Positions 38,960-48,664 of a DNA stretch of 51,549 nt are shown one piece after another. The notes beneath the pieces were generated by a model that ran no database searches, was not told the DNA's origin, and worked only from the letters and a program-made list of their open reading frames with translations. Source of the stretch: a virus; the IMG/VR virus record IMGVR_UViG_3300027752_000027, positions 1 to 51,549 of that record. One strand, 5' to 3'. The translations under genes and the position numbers were made by a program. Each line of letters opens with the position of its first letter. Position 1 is the first letter of the stretch.

Positions 38960-40300
38960 TTATGTGAGGATATTGTCCACACGGAAGATACGGTAGTACT
39001 GGTTAGTCTTAACAGCAGCAAGACCATCTCTTTCAACAGCGTTACCAACATAAGGGTTGGAAACCATTCCGTAACGAGTCTTAAACCCGATGCGTGGCTG
39101 GAAGTCATTCTCGCCAACCGCACGAACCATCTGAAGAGGAACGTAAGGGCAGTAGAAAACACCAGCGTCATAAGGGTTAGTACCTTTAAAACCAACAGTT
39201 ACATAGTCAGCAACGGCATAGGGGTCTATGTAGACCTTGATGCGACCATTCAAGACACCAGCAAAGGTGTTGCCTGTATCATCTACTTGCAAAGAAGTAG
39301 AAAGAGCAGGAGCGTAGTCCAGCATGCCAGAAGCAACGAGAGCAGTAGCAACGTCAGAAGAACAGATAACGATGTTACCCTTACCACGACGAGTTTCTTT
39401 TGCAATTACGTTACATTCACGGTCAAGTTGTACTAACAGACCTTTGAACTTCTCAACAGACCAACGACCATCAGCATCAGTACGCAGATCGAATACACCG
39501 TTAACTGCGGTGTTATTCTGTAAGCAACCGATTTTTGCTTGACTGTTGATAGTACGGATAACTTCACGGTTAATTTCCGCGAGGATTTCAGTGCTAAGAA
39601 TGTTAGCAAGTTCAGCTTCAGCGTCAAGACCGTGGATTGCTTTCAAGTCTTGTGCCAATTCAATGGTGTACTCTGCTTTCAGAGCGCGAGACTTAGCAGT
39701 TACAGTTGACTTATCGATGGTGAAACCCATCTCAGCGAAATCGCTGTAGCCAGTGCCAGTGCCGAGTTGCTCTGCGTCAGTTACTGACATACCAGTACCA
39801 ACTTTAGGGTTGGTTGCTGCACCTGGAGTTAATGGGTTAGCATCTGTGCTATCCAAACCAGATGGACCTTGAACACCAGTGCTTTGATCAACTGAACTGT
39901 CGCCAGAGAAAGGTGTGATTGCTTCTTGAAACAATGCCTCATCATCAACAGTCGCGCCACCACGGGTGGTTTTATACTTAGACTTCATAGAGAAGATAAG
40001 ACCAGTAGGACCAGACATAGGTTGAACACCACATACGTCATATGCCATCAGGTTAGGCATTGCCCTGCGAACCAATGAAATCAGGACGGGGTCCCAGTTG
40101 GCAGCAGAATTAGTGTTGTTAGCTGCAGCAGCTTCTGTTAAGAAAGACTGTTGCGAACCTTCGGCAATCATTGCTTTCTCTTGGTTTTCAAGGATAGCAG
40201 CAGTTACGTTACGCTTGTGACGGTCTTCGATTTTGCCTGAACTTTCTTCGTTCAGAACGGGAGCCCATTTTTCAACTAGGCTTTGATAATTAATATCCAT
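38960..40300 (-). CDS. 23: Major capsid protein gp23, 446 aa
   Basis: Forms the hexamers of the T4-type head. Recognised by the gp23 core (LMAYDVCGVQPMSGPTGLIF) and C-terminal YVGNAVERDGLAAVK. The precursor peptide should be cut by gp21 at FLTE-A (after Glu56); IAE-G (after Glu47) is a second possible site. The length is below T4 gp23 (521), as in distant relatives. Strong terminator downstream; ribosome binding site AGGAG. Confidence 0.95.
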   Translation of the reverse strand: MDINYQSLVEKWAPVLNEESSGKIEDRHKRNVTAAILENQEKAMIAEGSQQSFLTEAAAANNTNSAANWDPVLISLVRRAMPNLMAYDVCGVQPMSGPTGLIFSMKSKYKTTRGGATVDDEALFQEAITPFSGDSSVDQSTGVQGPSGLDSTDANPLTPGAATNPKVGTGMSVTDAEQLGTGTGYSDFAEMGFTIDKSTVTAKSRALKAEYTIELAQDLKAIHGLDAEAELANILSTEILAEINREVIRTINSQAKIGCLQNNTAVNGVFDLRTDADGRWSVEKFKGLLVQLDRECNVIAKETRRGKGNIVICSSDVATALVASGMLDYAPALSTSLQVDDTGNTFAGVLNGRIKVYIDPYAVADYVTVGFKGTNPYDAGVFYCPYVPLQMVRAVGENDFQPRIGFKTRYGMVSNPYVGNAVERDGLAAVKTNQYYRIFRVDNILT

Positions 40301-40322
40301 TTTAATACTCCTAAATTTTAAA

Positions 40323-41381
40323 TTATGTTACATTTGTTTTGCGGATTGCGGAAAGATAGCGTTCCATTGAAGGTGTTGCTTCTTCGCGGAGGACTTCTTC
40401 CTCACTGTGCGATTCTTCAAGACTTTCGGTGGATGTAACACTATTACTTTTTGCAGATGCAGAGAAGTAAGATTCTTTAACTGTGGCAACCTTTTGAGCG
40501 AATGTATTTTCGTCATCAAACTGGAGGTCTTCAACTAATGTTTCAAACTTTTCTACTTGTGTGTCAGCAAGACCGTGTGACGCTTCGCTAATGATAGCAT
40601 AACGCTTCAGCAGTTCTACTTCCTCACCAAGTTCGATAGCCTTTGCAGTAGTATCATAGAGGGACTCTTCGAGTTCTTCTACTTGTACTGCGAGGTCATC
40701 GACCAAGTCAACCTTTGTGTCAGGTACATCAATGTAAGACTCTTCGAATAATCCTTTCAGATTCTCCATGAAGTTTTCAGCAATTTCAGTACGCAGACCG
40801 TTTTGGATGGCAACACGGTTCTCTTCCATCCAGTTCTCAACTACATAGTTAAGGTAAGAATCGACTTTTTCTACAAGTTCATCACGCTGGGCAACTACTT
40901 CCTCAGCTAGACGCTCTTCATAAGAAGATTCAATGCGCTCGACTTCTTCAGCGAGCTTAGTTTTTAGTGCAGATTCGAAAATAACAGCAGTCTTTTGCTT
41001 GAACTCATCGCTGAGTGTTGCTTCAGACTCTACCAGTGCATTGAGGTCTTCAGAGAAGTCTGCTTCTGTTGCCATTACTGGAACATAACGCCTTTCTGAA
41101 ACTTCTTCACCTTCGCCAAAAAAGGCATCATAGGCATCAGCAAGTTCTTCTTTGCTCATGTCACTGAGGTGATGGTACATGTCACTGACCATTCCAGCTT
41201 TGCTTTTCAGGTTAGATTTTTCGCTATTCTTCTTGTCTCCCTTACGAGCAGGTGCTTGACCCTTTACGCCTTTAGTAGCAGCAGTATCGACAGCGTCAAC
41301 GCTTTGCTTTTCGGCATTAGGACCATCGAAAGCTTCTTCGACTTCCAGCTCATCTCGGAGTTCTGTAACTTTGTTATCCAT
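40323..41381 (-). CDS. 22: Prohead scaffold core protein gp22, 352 aa
   Basis: Main component of the inner scaffold, degraded by gp21. Very Glu-rich, with long predicted coiled coils (about residues 110-300), as in gp22. Identified by position between 21 and 23 and by composition. Longer than T4 gp22 (269), with a Lys-rich insertion near residue 35-60. Confidence 0.85.
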   Translation of the reverse strand: MDNKVTELRDELEVEEAFDGPNAEKQSVDAVDTAATKGVKGQAPARKGDKKNSEKSNLKSKAGMVSDMYHHLSDMSKEELADAYDAFFGEGEEVSERRYVPVMATEADFSEDLNALVESEATLSDEFKQKTAVIFESALKTKLAEEVERIESSYEERLAEEVVAQRDELVEKVDSYLNYVVENWMEENRVAIQNGLRTEIAENFMENLKGLFEESYIDVPDTKVDLVDDLAVQVEELEESLYDTTAKAIELGEEVELLKRYAIISEASHGLADTQVEKFETLVEDLQFDDENTFAQKVATVKESYFSASAKSNSVTSTESLEESHSEEEVLREEATPSMERYLSAIRKTNVT

Positions 41382-41395
41382 AATGGACTCCTTGT

Positions 41396-42058
41396 TTATA
41401 AGTTTTTCTTAAATGATGAGAGGAAATTCTTAAACTCTCGCGCCTGTTCTGGATAAGAACCTACACGGGGAGTATAGTTATTTTCAGTCTCTTGCTCTTC
41501 ACATATTTCCTGTGGGATAAGAACTCCATTACTCCAGTTCCATTCTACACCTTCCATAATTCCATTAACGAAAGCATTTGGTGCAGATGGGTCTTGTACG
41601 ATGTCAATCGTACTAAGAGTAAAGTCGTCTTTCACATACATGGCCCCGCCACGCTCCACAAGACTACCCATTCCTCTAGTTGAGACACCAAGGTTGACAC
41701 CGCCTTCAAGCAAACCTTTTACAATTTGACCCATCGGAGTATCTAATATTGATGCCTTACCTACCACATCATTGCCTTCCCAATGAAGGTCAGTGATTAG
41801 GTGGGATACTTTGTCGAGGTTGACGGTCGGACCTTCGGGATGGTTCAACTCGCCAACAGCTCGATTTTTCGACACTTGCGTATCGACATATTTAGCAACC
41901 GCATTTTCCATTATTGCTTTTGGATAAATGCGACCATTTCTATTCTTTTGTTCTGCTTGCGCGAATACGCCTTCAATTTGAAACTTTTTAGTCCCATCTT
42001 CTTTCTTCTCAATAAGACATGAGATATTATGTTCGTTGTATTCAGCAATTAGTTTCAT
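41396..42058 (-). CDS. 21: Prohead protease gp21, 220 aa
   Basis: Serine protease that cleaves scaffold, gp23 and internal proteins after (I/L)xE. NRNGRIYPKAI is typical, the catalytic His is His73 in GELNHP, and the Ser is Ser126 in GVSTRG; this is the herpesvirus-assemblin-like fold. Length equals T4 gp21 (212). ATGA overlap with the small CTS gene upstream. Confidence 0.93.
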   Translation of the reverse strand: MKLIAEYNEHNISCLIEKKEDGTKKFQIEGVFAQAEQKNRNGRIYPKAIMENAVAKYVDTQVSKNRAVGELNHPEGPTVNLDKVSHLITDLHWEGNDVVGKASILDTPMGQIVKGLLEGGVNLGVSTRGMGSLVERGGAMYVKDDFTLSTIDIVQDPSAPNAFVNGIMEGVEWNWSNGVLIPQEICEEQETENNYTPRVGSYPEQAREFKNFLSSFKKNL

Positions 42059-42249
42059 GGCAGTTCCTTTAGTGCAGCAGTGATTGCTTTTTTTGCATCA
42101 CCCTCACTACGGAAAGTGTCTAGTTTATCACCATCAATATAGGCGACAAACCCCTTTGAGTCTTTTACAATCTCAACAGGATATTTACCCATCTTTTTCT
42201 TAAAAACGGGAGGACTTTTCGCCTCTCGTATTTCTTTAAATGATTTCAT
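42055..42249 (-). CDS. Small probable capsid-targeted protein, 64 aa
   Basis: Starts MKSFKEIREA-K, nearly the same N-terminus as the protein at 38521-38793, with I-R-E-A as gp21 site (after Glu9). The rest (FKKKMGKYPVEIVKDSKGF) is a basic small beta domain. It takes part of the place of T4 genes 67/68 between 20 and 21 and has its own late promoter. Confidence 0.7.
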   Translation of the reverse strand: MKSFKEIREAKSPPVFKKKMGKYPVEIVKDSKGFVAYIDGDKLDTFRSEGDAKKAITAALKELP

Positions 42250-42279
42250 TAAAGATGTTCCCTTAGTAAGTCTATAGTT

Positions 42280-42287
42280 TATTTATA
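42280..42287 (-). promoter_or_regulatory. T4-type late promoter
   Basis: TATAAATA followed by AAC on the minus strand, 31 bases before the ATG of the 64-aa gene. It would drive that gene and 21-22-23. Confidence 0.82.
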
Positions 42288-42309
42288 AGTTTTATTTATT
42301 TGAAATAGA

Positions 42310-42642
42310 CTATTGTTCCAAAGAATCTTCAATCTCAGCAGTAATATCCTCCCATTCAGAATCTTCCGAACTAATATCTTCGTCTTCTTCTGGAATCACA
42401 TCTTCTTCTGCGTCATCATATCCTTCGGGTGATTCTTCGTCAGCACCGTTGTATACTATGTTAGCGATACGAATCTTTTCTGCTTCAAGAGAATCAAACA
42501 CCTTATCATTAATAAGATTTTCAAAGTGTCCTTTCGCTTGAGAGAGGTTCTTTTGACGAATACTATCAAGCATTGTCTCTACGTCACTACCGTGATCTTG
42601 CTCTTCGCCTTCATCGTTTTCATATTCGTTATCTTCAATCAT
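42310..42642 (-). CDS. Prohead core protein, gp67/gp68-like, 110 aa
   Basis: Highly acidic, with a central helix (residues about 25-60, SIRQKNLSQAKGHFENLI and LEAEKIRIAN) that recalls gp68, and acidic ends that recall gp67. Position right after gene 20 fits both. The start at 42642 has AGGAG eight bases upstream; the ATG at 42663 has none. Confidence 0.7.
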   Translation of the reverse strand: MIEDNEYENDEGEEQDHGSDVETMLDSIRQKNLSQAKGHFENLINDKVFDSLEAEKIRIANIVYNGADEESPEGYDDAEEDVIPEEDEDISSEDSEWEDITAEIEDSLEQ

Positions 42643-42669
42643 TCTTATTTCTCCTATAGTCATAATGAT

Positions 42670-44379
42670 TTAATTTTTTCTTGCTTCTGGTGCTTTTTCT
42701 GAACGTCTAACTTCGATGTCCTTGCTATCTTCGGTATCTTTTTCTGCTTGCTTTTCAGAAGTTCCTATTGGGTTAACTGCTGGTGCTTTAGGCACAGTTA
42801 CAGAATCATTACCGTCTTCATGGTCATCGGGGTCTATTTCTCCTGAGGCCAATTCTTTCTTCATTTGCTTATACATTTTTGCCGACTCTTCATCATCGAA
42901 ACGCATAATATTTTTCATCAACCATTCTTTAGAAAAATATTCGCCAACATACTGTACCGACTGATCCATGAGACTCAAACGCTCACGCAAGACTTCAGCA
43001 TCTTTCAACTCGGTGTAGTGATTGTCTTTGTAATAGTCAATCTTAATGCGATTGCTAAACTTATCAACCCAGTCTACTTCAGTGATGATACCCTTGAGGA
43101 TAAGTTGCTGACGCAAGATACCAGTAAAGAGTTTTGAGAACCGCATTCGCAAACGAGTGATAAACTTCTGAAACTTAATTTCTTCTCGCGTAATTTCAGT
43201 GGCGCGACCAATAGAGTATGCTTGCTCTTGCTCAAGGCGAGAAACTGGCACATTCAAAGACTGGTAAACTTTGCGTTGGAAGTATTTGATGTCATCAATC
43301 TCACCAAGGTTTGAACCCCCAGGAAGTGTACTAACTTCTGTTCCTCGTCCACCTTCTCTTCGGGGCAACCAGAAATCATCCAGCATTGTCATATGCTTGC
43401 GACTGTCTTTCAGTTCACCTGTATTACCATCGTACACTAACTTGTTACGATAGCGAGTCATAAGACTGTTGAGATATTCTTCTGCCTTCGCTTTAGGAAG
43501 GTTACCAGTGTCAACATAAAATATTCTACGCTCTGGTGCGCGAGCCATGCGATAGATGATAAGTGAATCTTCCATCATACGCAGTTGATTGATAACTCGC
43601 AATGCTTTGTGTAGGTTAGATACTACTTTGGTTCGACTTTCATCTAGTAAACCTGAAGTCACATAACTTACAGAATCACTAGAAAGTTTAACACCCCCAG
43701 TCTTTCCACTCTCAGTTACAGCAGTTGAAATTCCACTTGCTTTTCCGTATGTACTACCAACCATAGCATCGTTGAATATGTAAAACTCGTCAATTTCGTC
43801 AATCAATGTGACACCATTTTCATTTGTTTTTTTCTTAACGTGTCGAACTTTGCGAATCTTTAGAGAGTCGATGAAACGAACCTCTTGAATACCTGCCTTC
43901 AGGTTATTCTTATCTACTACAAGGTGATGATAGAGTCTACCATCAACATACCAACAACGAAACATATCGTGTGCGCGTTCGTTGAAGTTCATTATGTTTA
44001 GCAGTTTTTCAAACTCATCTGCTACTTTATTTTTGATAGAAGCAGAGACATCAACCATATCAAGGTCAATATCAACAACAACATCATTTGTTTGGGGTAC
44101 TACAATTGCTTCGTTGACAATCTCTTCAATTGCCATGTCTACTTCGGGTTGCTGTGCCGATTGCCGATACTTGCGAATTAAATCGTGTTGATCCTTTACG
44201 GTTAAATCACCGTAAATATCCATCGCCATACCATAGTGGTTTGCTCCAGAGGTTATATAACCAGCACCATCGTCATCAGTAGGTGCTACCACGGATGCGT
44301 TTTTAAGAGGCTCAGTGACTTTTTTGTCTTCTGCGCTTCTCTTTATTTCAAATCCAAATAGTTTTACGCCATCTGCCAT
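42670..44379 (-). CDS. 20: Portal vertex protein gp20, 569 aa
   Basis: Dodecameric portal for DNA entry and exit. Typical gp20 patterns: DIYGDLTVKDQHDLIRKYR, PEVDMAIEEIVNEAIV, RMARAPERRIFYVDTGNLPKAKAEEYL, and LPRREGGRGTEVSTLPGG. Length close to T4 gp20 (524); the Lys/Glu-rich C-terminal tail (from about 525) is extra. Its leader holds the terminator of gene 19. Confidence 0.95.
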   Translation of the reverse strand: MADGVKLFGFEIKRSAEDKKVTEPLKNASVVAPTDDDGAGYITSGANHYGMAMDIYGDLTVKDQHDLIRKYRQSAQQPEVDMAIEEIVNEAIVVPQTNDVVVDIDLDMVDVSASIKNKVADEFEKLLNIMNFNERAHDMFRCWYVDGRLYHHLVVDKNNLKAGIQEVRFIDSLKIRKVRHVKKKTNENGVTLIDEIDEFYIFNDAMVGSTYGKASGISTAVTESGKTGGVKLSSDSVSYVTSGLLDESRTKVVSNLHKALRVINQLRMMEDSLIIYRMARAPERRIFYVDTGNLPKAKAEEYLNSLMTRYRNKLVYDGNTGELKDSRKHMTMLDDFWLPRREGGRGTEVSTLPGGSNLGEIDDIKYFQRKVYQSLNVPVSRLEQEQAYSIGRATEITREEIKFQKFITRLRMRFSKLFTGILRQQLILKGIITEVDWVDKFSNRIKIDYYKDNHYTELKDAEVLRERLSLMDQSVQYVGEYFSKEWLMKNIMRFDDEESAKMYKQMKKELASGEIDPDDHEDGNDSVTVPKAPAVNPIGTSEKQAEKDTEDSKDIEVRRSEKAPEARKN

Positions 44380-44403
44380 TTCTTAATCCTTAATATAAAA
44401 TAA

Positions 44404-44437
44404 AAACAGGAGGGAGAAATTTCTCCCCCTCCTGTTT
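44404..44437 (-). terminator. Strong rho-independent terminator between 19 and 20
   Basis: On the minus strand AAACAGGAGG-(GG)-GGAGAAA-TTTCTCC-CTCCTGTTT forms a 16-bp stem with a small bulge, followed by a T-rich tract. It should stop transcription from the gp18-gp19 promoter, so gene 20 needs read-through or another start. Confidence 0.88.
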
Positions 44438-44453
44438 ACTTATAACCCCAAAA

Positions 44454-44996
44454 TTACTGGGTATTATCATTAGTCCAGTAATCAAACTCAAAGGTCACTG
44501 TGAACTCTTCAATTGAGGTTACTTGGTCATAGCTCAACTCAATCTGTCCAACTGCGCTCGGAAACGCATTTTTTAGATAGTAACTCTTCACAACTGCACC
44601 AATTTGATCCAATTGCTGAACTTCGATGCTTTGTGCATATGTGCCAACACCAGTGCCTAGCATTTGGAGACCCAAATTACCTGCGTGAGAGTTCATACCA
44701 TTCATCCACTGTTCCATAGAATTTCGAACATTGAAATTGGTATCATTATATATCGTTACTTCCCAAGGTTCAAAAGTACGGTCTCCAGGTAATTTCACGA
44801 TTCGACCTCGAAACGGTACTTCTACCGTTCCAATAGTTGAACCGGGAAGTCTTGTTGACCGACACATGAGGTTTGTTAGGTCGCCATCGCCACCACCAAC
44901 ATAACCTGGATATGTAAAAATAACAGAAAATAGATTAGCTCGCGCACCACCACCTGTCATCCTACTTCTGAAGTCATCTACTCTTAAAACTGCCAT
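44454..44996 (-). CDS. 19: Tail tube protein gp19, 180 aa
   Basis: Hexameric rings of the inner tail tube. Recognised by RSTRLPGSTIGTVEVPFRGR and DRTFEPWEVTIYND, both typical of gp19. Length equals T4 gp19 (163) plus a few residues. Directly after the sheath gene. Confidence 0.94.
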   Translation of the reverse strand: MAVLRVDDFRSRMTGGGARANLFSVIFTYPGYVGGGDGDLTNLMCRSTRLPGSTIGTVEVPFRGRIVKLPGDRTFEPWEVTIYNDTNFNVRNSMEQWMNGMNSHAGNLGLQMLGTGVGTYAQSIEVQQLDQIGAVVKSYYLKNAFPSAVGQIELSYDQVTSIEEFTVTFEFDYWTNDNTQ

Positions 44997-45019
44997 ATAT
45001 TACTCCTAGATTTCTTCTA

Positions 45020-46885
45020 TTAAAATTGTAAACCGCTACCAATAATCTCATCAAAATCTGCGCCAGTGCGTGTTGCAATGAAGTCGATAGTGATAAAGTT
45101 AATGCTTCGGGCAGGTTTGATGTATATTGCCGCTTTCATTTCGTTGCGGTCAATAACTTCGGGTGTGTTGTTTGTTTCATCACACTGTACACGATATTCA
45201 TATATTCCTCTTCGTGACTGAATCTCTCGTAAGAGAGGTTCAACAACTGCAACAAACTCAGAGCGTGTAAACTCATCGTTTATCTCAAACAAGAAGTTAC
45301 GCGCTGCGAGAGCAACGGATTTCTCAATAGCAAGGAATAACCTACGAACTCCAATACGGTCAAACGCTCCAGGTCGAGAAAGTTTAGTCTTATCTCCCCA
45401 CAACAAAGTTCCCCTGTTTGGATATGTTACAATTGGGTTAACATTCTTTTTATAAAGAGTGTCTCTCTGCGTCTTAGTAGGGCTGTAGGCAAGATTTGTT
45501 ACGCCAACATATTCTCCACGCTTTTCACCTGCAGGTGACCACCAAGGACCGTAGTTATAATCCGTATATGCCATAATACCAGCAGTGCTAGAAGCAGCAG
45601 GAATATGGATATATTGATCATTGTACTTATCATAAACTCGAAGATAGTTATTATCAACGGCAAGGTATGATGAACTTGGGAAATCGTCAGTTGTCGACAA
45701 AGTAGAAGTTACGGGATTAAGGTTGTTAATAACAGCGGCTCTATTAGGAGAAGTAACTGCTATACAGTCTTTGCGGATGTTACCAGCAATAGCAGCCAAG
45801 TTAGAAACAACGGTCTTTTGCGATTCTTTATCGCGCAGACCTGGAGCAATCAACATTTGCACATCGGTTGTATCGGGGTCTTCAAATAAATCGAAACCTA
45901 TTTCGTAGTCTCCCACATCTAGTCCCATTCCCATACGGTTTCTCAATCCTAGATCACCTGGACCAAAACCTGCATCTTGACCAGTTTGCAATCCTGTGGT
46001 GTTGTTACTTTTTGTCCACGATACCGCTTCTCTATAGTCTATACCAGTACCATTAACTGGTGGGGGCAAATTCCATTGGTTACCAGAAGGCAGTATTCCA
46101 TCGGCCCAACTTTTAAACCATACATACTTTGAAGCAGAATTAATAACATTCTTGACGTAGTTATCGCCTCCATCTGTAGTCTTCGCGCCTGGGGCAACAG
46201 AAACATATCCGAATGTTTCTAAGACAGTTCCTTTAATTCCACTGAAGCGACCATCTGAATCAATAATAGCAACGTGAATCTCATCACACTTATTAGAGTT
46301 AAGTGTCGAACCATCGCTATCGAAAACGCCTGGTTGATTTGCAAGCCATGAAGAAGTGCCAGGAGCAGTATTAAATTTATCAGCGTATTTCCACGTTCTG
46401 AAATCGCTATCGACATTATCTATACTGTTTCCCTGTGATTGGGAGAATATCGATATTGCAATTGAATTACCCATTGAACCTGGATATTTTGCAGTAAATG
46501 AATTGATTATATTAGATTGTGATTCCCAGTCTTTTAGATTCTTTACAACTGTGCGGGTATACGTTGCCGCGTTGTTTGCGTTAAGTGCTGAGTCTCCCAC
46601 TATCAGGTTGCTACCTGTTGGGATTGCTCGGTTTATGATAAGGTTTCCAGAATAACGTAAGAACTGATTAGCAGAAAAATAATCTACTGCGTGAAACTCA
46701 TCAGGTGTTCCATAAGTTTCGGCTAATTCGCCTTCATTTTGGATTTGGATTGGTTCGCCAACTGGTCCCCACATGAAATCACCAACGAATGCAGCAAGAG
46801 ATGTTTCAACATTGGGAGAAACCCCAGTTAAATCAAATTCTCTTATAGCGATTCCAGGTGACAGTAACGGTGTTGTTAGTGCCAT
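45020..46885 (-). CDS. 18: Tail sheath protein gp18, 621 aa
   Basis: Contractile sheath subunit. The start LLSPGIAIREFDLTG and the C-terminal RRLFLAIEKSVALAARNFLFE, then RRGIYEYRVQCDETNN, are typical of the sheath family. Length close to T4 gp18 (659). Preceded by a late promoter. Confidence 0.95.
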   Translation of the reverse strand: MALTTPLLSPGIAIREFDLTGVSPNVETSLAAFVGDFMWGPVGEPIQIQNEGELAETYGTPDEFHAVDYFSANQFLRYSGNLIINRAIPTGSNLIVGDSALNANNAATYTRTVVKNLKDWESQSNIINSFTAKYPGSMGNSIAISIFSQSQGNSIDNVDSDFRTWKYADKFNTAPGTSSWLANQPGVFDSDGSTLNSNKCDEIHVAIIDSDGRFSGIKGTVLETFGYVSVAPGAKTTDGGDNYVKNVINSASKYVWFKSWADGILPSGNQWNLPPPVNGTGIDYREAVSWTKSNNTTGLQTGQDAGFGPGDLGLRNRMGMGLDVGDYEIGFDLFEDPDTTDVQMLIAPGLRDKESQKTVVSNLAAIAGNIRKDCIAVTSPNRAAVINNLNPVTSTLSTTDDFPSSSYLAVDNNYLRVYDKYNDQYIHIPAASSTAGIMAYTDYNYGPWWSPAGEKRGEYVGVTNLAYSPTKTQRDTLYKKNVNPIVTYPNRGTLLWGDKTKLSRPGAFDRIGVRRLFLAIEKSVALAARNFLFEINDEFTRSEFVAVVEPLLREIQSRRGIYEYRVQCDETNNTPEVIDRNEMKAAIYIKPARSINFITIDFIATRTGADFDEIIGSGLQF

Positions 46886-46965
46886 TTTGTGTTCCTCTTT
46901 TTCATTTTTTTATAAGAAGTTTTCATAATAAGGAAGACACCCGTTATGGGGATGTTCAATGTATT

Positions 46966-46973
46966 TATTTATA
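46966..46973 (-). promoter_or_regulatory. T4-type late promoter
   Basis: TATAAATA followed by AATAC on the minus strand, 80 bases before the gp18 ATG. The leader holds a weak hairpin near 46936-46956. Confidence 0.82.
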
Positions 46974-46993
46974 ACTTCTACATTTTTAGTTAT

Positions 46994-48664
46994 TTAGGCA
47001 TTAAAAAAACCATCATCTTCTTGTTGACTAACAATACTCCAAGGGTCTAACTTTTCCTCATAGGAATAGTCGTTCAATCCTATGTCATCGTGGAAACCGA
47101 ATGAAGGAACATCTGCTTCTATCTCTTGCATCCTTTGGTCAAACATCATCTTCTTGACATTGATGTCGGTCATCTCTTGGAAGACCGGAGAAGTGACAAA
47201 GTATCCAAACATGACAAGGTTCATCATTAGGTCATCGTGGTTACCATCAGTCGCCTCGTAAGATTGACCCTTCGCTTCAAATGTGCTTATCTCCATGATG
47301 GTCTCTTCGTCAACAACATCTAACTTATTTTCTTCTAGTAAGTCTTTTATTCCAGAGCAACCCAATCGTTTGGTTCTTCGGGTCATCTCAATACCGATAC
47401 CAGATGACTTGAGAGCAGAAGACATATGAACATTTTCATATTCAAGTTCCTGATACAATCCGTGGCATACTAACTGTCCAGCATCGTTGGACTCAATAAT
47501 GACATATGCCTCATTGTAGACTTTCGCAAACTTATAGATAATAGTAGGGAAGAGTATTGGAGAAATTAAATTATTCCGATACACCGCGACTTGCTTAAAC
47601 GGGCGTGAAGAAATATCGATTACGTTAAACGTACTAAAATCCTGACCTCGACCCTTCGCCACATCGACAGTCATTATGTACTGTGAACCTTTACGAGTCT
47701 CCTCGTAGATAAGTAGGTCACCACCTTCCAGAATGGATTTTGGTCTCTTTGCTTTCAACCCTAGTAATGTTTGTGGGTTGATGAGAGTCTGTCCAGTTCC
47801 AAAGAAAGTGTTTCCAAATTCCTGTTCAAACTGCAACTCGGAAGTGTTAGCAATAGTTTGCTCTTTCCATGCCTCGTCACGCCCCGGTACGTCCCACCAG
47901 TCAACGCGGAATGGTTTATACTCACTCACCCCTTGCTCTGCGCCTTGCCAGATTTTATGGAACTGATTACCGATACCGTTAGCGGTAGAAGTAATGATTA
48001 CCTTTGTATCAAGACCAGATGAAATTACTGGGTAGGTTGAAGTGTAGAACTCTGTCCCTTTTTCAACGAATGCAAACTCGTCAAGGAATAGTAAGTTGAC
48101 AGAGTAACCCCGAATAGAACTACTGCTTGTAGATTCTGCGAGTATCCTGCTGTTATTACTAAACTCTATGTTCCCTTTGTTTAGAGTCTTACACCCAGGT
48201 TGTAAGTAGTATGGAAGGTTCTCAAGCATCAGAGTGACCCTTGCAAGCATCTCTCTTGCCGTCTGTCCTCTGTTAGCAAGGATAGCAACAGTTTTCTCTG
48301 GGTGAAACAATGCGAACCATAGGAGATATCCTACGGACGAAATAGACTTACCAGACTGTCGGCATGCAAGAACAACATTGAAACGGTTCTCGTTGAAATG
48401 CTTGAACATCTTTTCCTGATAAGGATACAAGTCAAACGGAACAAGACCATCGTTCAAGTTGATAACTTTTAAGTGTGTTCGCGCAAAGTAAGCGGGGTCT
48501 GCCATGCATCTTGCATACTCAGAAACTTTCGCTTGCGTCCAATCCTCATCAATCCCGTCTTTTTTGACGTAAGGATTTCCAAGATAGTGGTTGTGTCCCG
48601 CGAGGAAGGTTGTGTCAATAATGGGGTCTACAACTGCAACCTCACTCACTATCGATTTCTCCAT
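46994..48664 (-). CDS. 17: Large terminase subunit gp17, 556 aa
   Basis: DNA-packaging motor ATPase and nuclease. Walker A CRQSGKSIS (about residues 100-108), Walker B LLFLDEFAFVE, coupling motif TSTANG; the C-terminal RNase H-type nuclease has MTVDVAKGRGQDFS, then IESND, then HDDLMMNLVM. Length close to T4 gp17 (610). It overlaps the end of gp16 by 23 bases. Confidence 0.95.
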   Translation of the reverse strand: MEKSIVSEVAVVDPIIDTTFLAGHNHYLGNPYVKKDGIDEDWTQAKVSEYARCMADPAYFARTHLKVINLNDGLVPFDLYPYQEKMFKHFNENRFNVVLACRQSGKSISSVGYLLWFALFHPEKTVAILANRGQTAREMLARVTLMLENLPYYLQPGCKTLNKGNIEFSNNSRILAESTSSSSIRGYSVNLLFLDEFAFVEKGTEFYTSTYPVISSGLDTKVIITSTANGIGNQFHKIWQGAEQGVSEYKPFRVDWWDVPGRDEAWKEQTIANTSELQFEQEFGNTFFGTGQTLINPQTLLGLKAKRPKSILEGGDLLIYEETRKGSQYIMTVDVAKGRGQDFSTFNVIDISSRPFKQVAVYRNNLISPILFPTIIYKFAKVYNEAYVIIESNDAGQLVCHGLYQELEYENVHMSSALKSSGIGIEMTRRTKRLGCSGIKDLLEENKLDVVDEETIMEISTFEAKGQSYEATDGNHDDLMMNLVMFGYFVTSPVFQEMTDINVKKMMFDQRMQEIEADVPSFGFHDDIGLNDYSYEEKLDPWSIVSQQEDDGFFNA

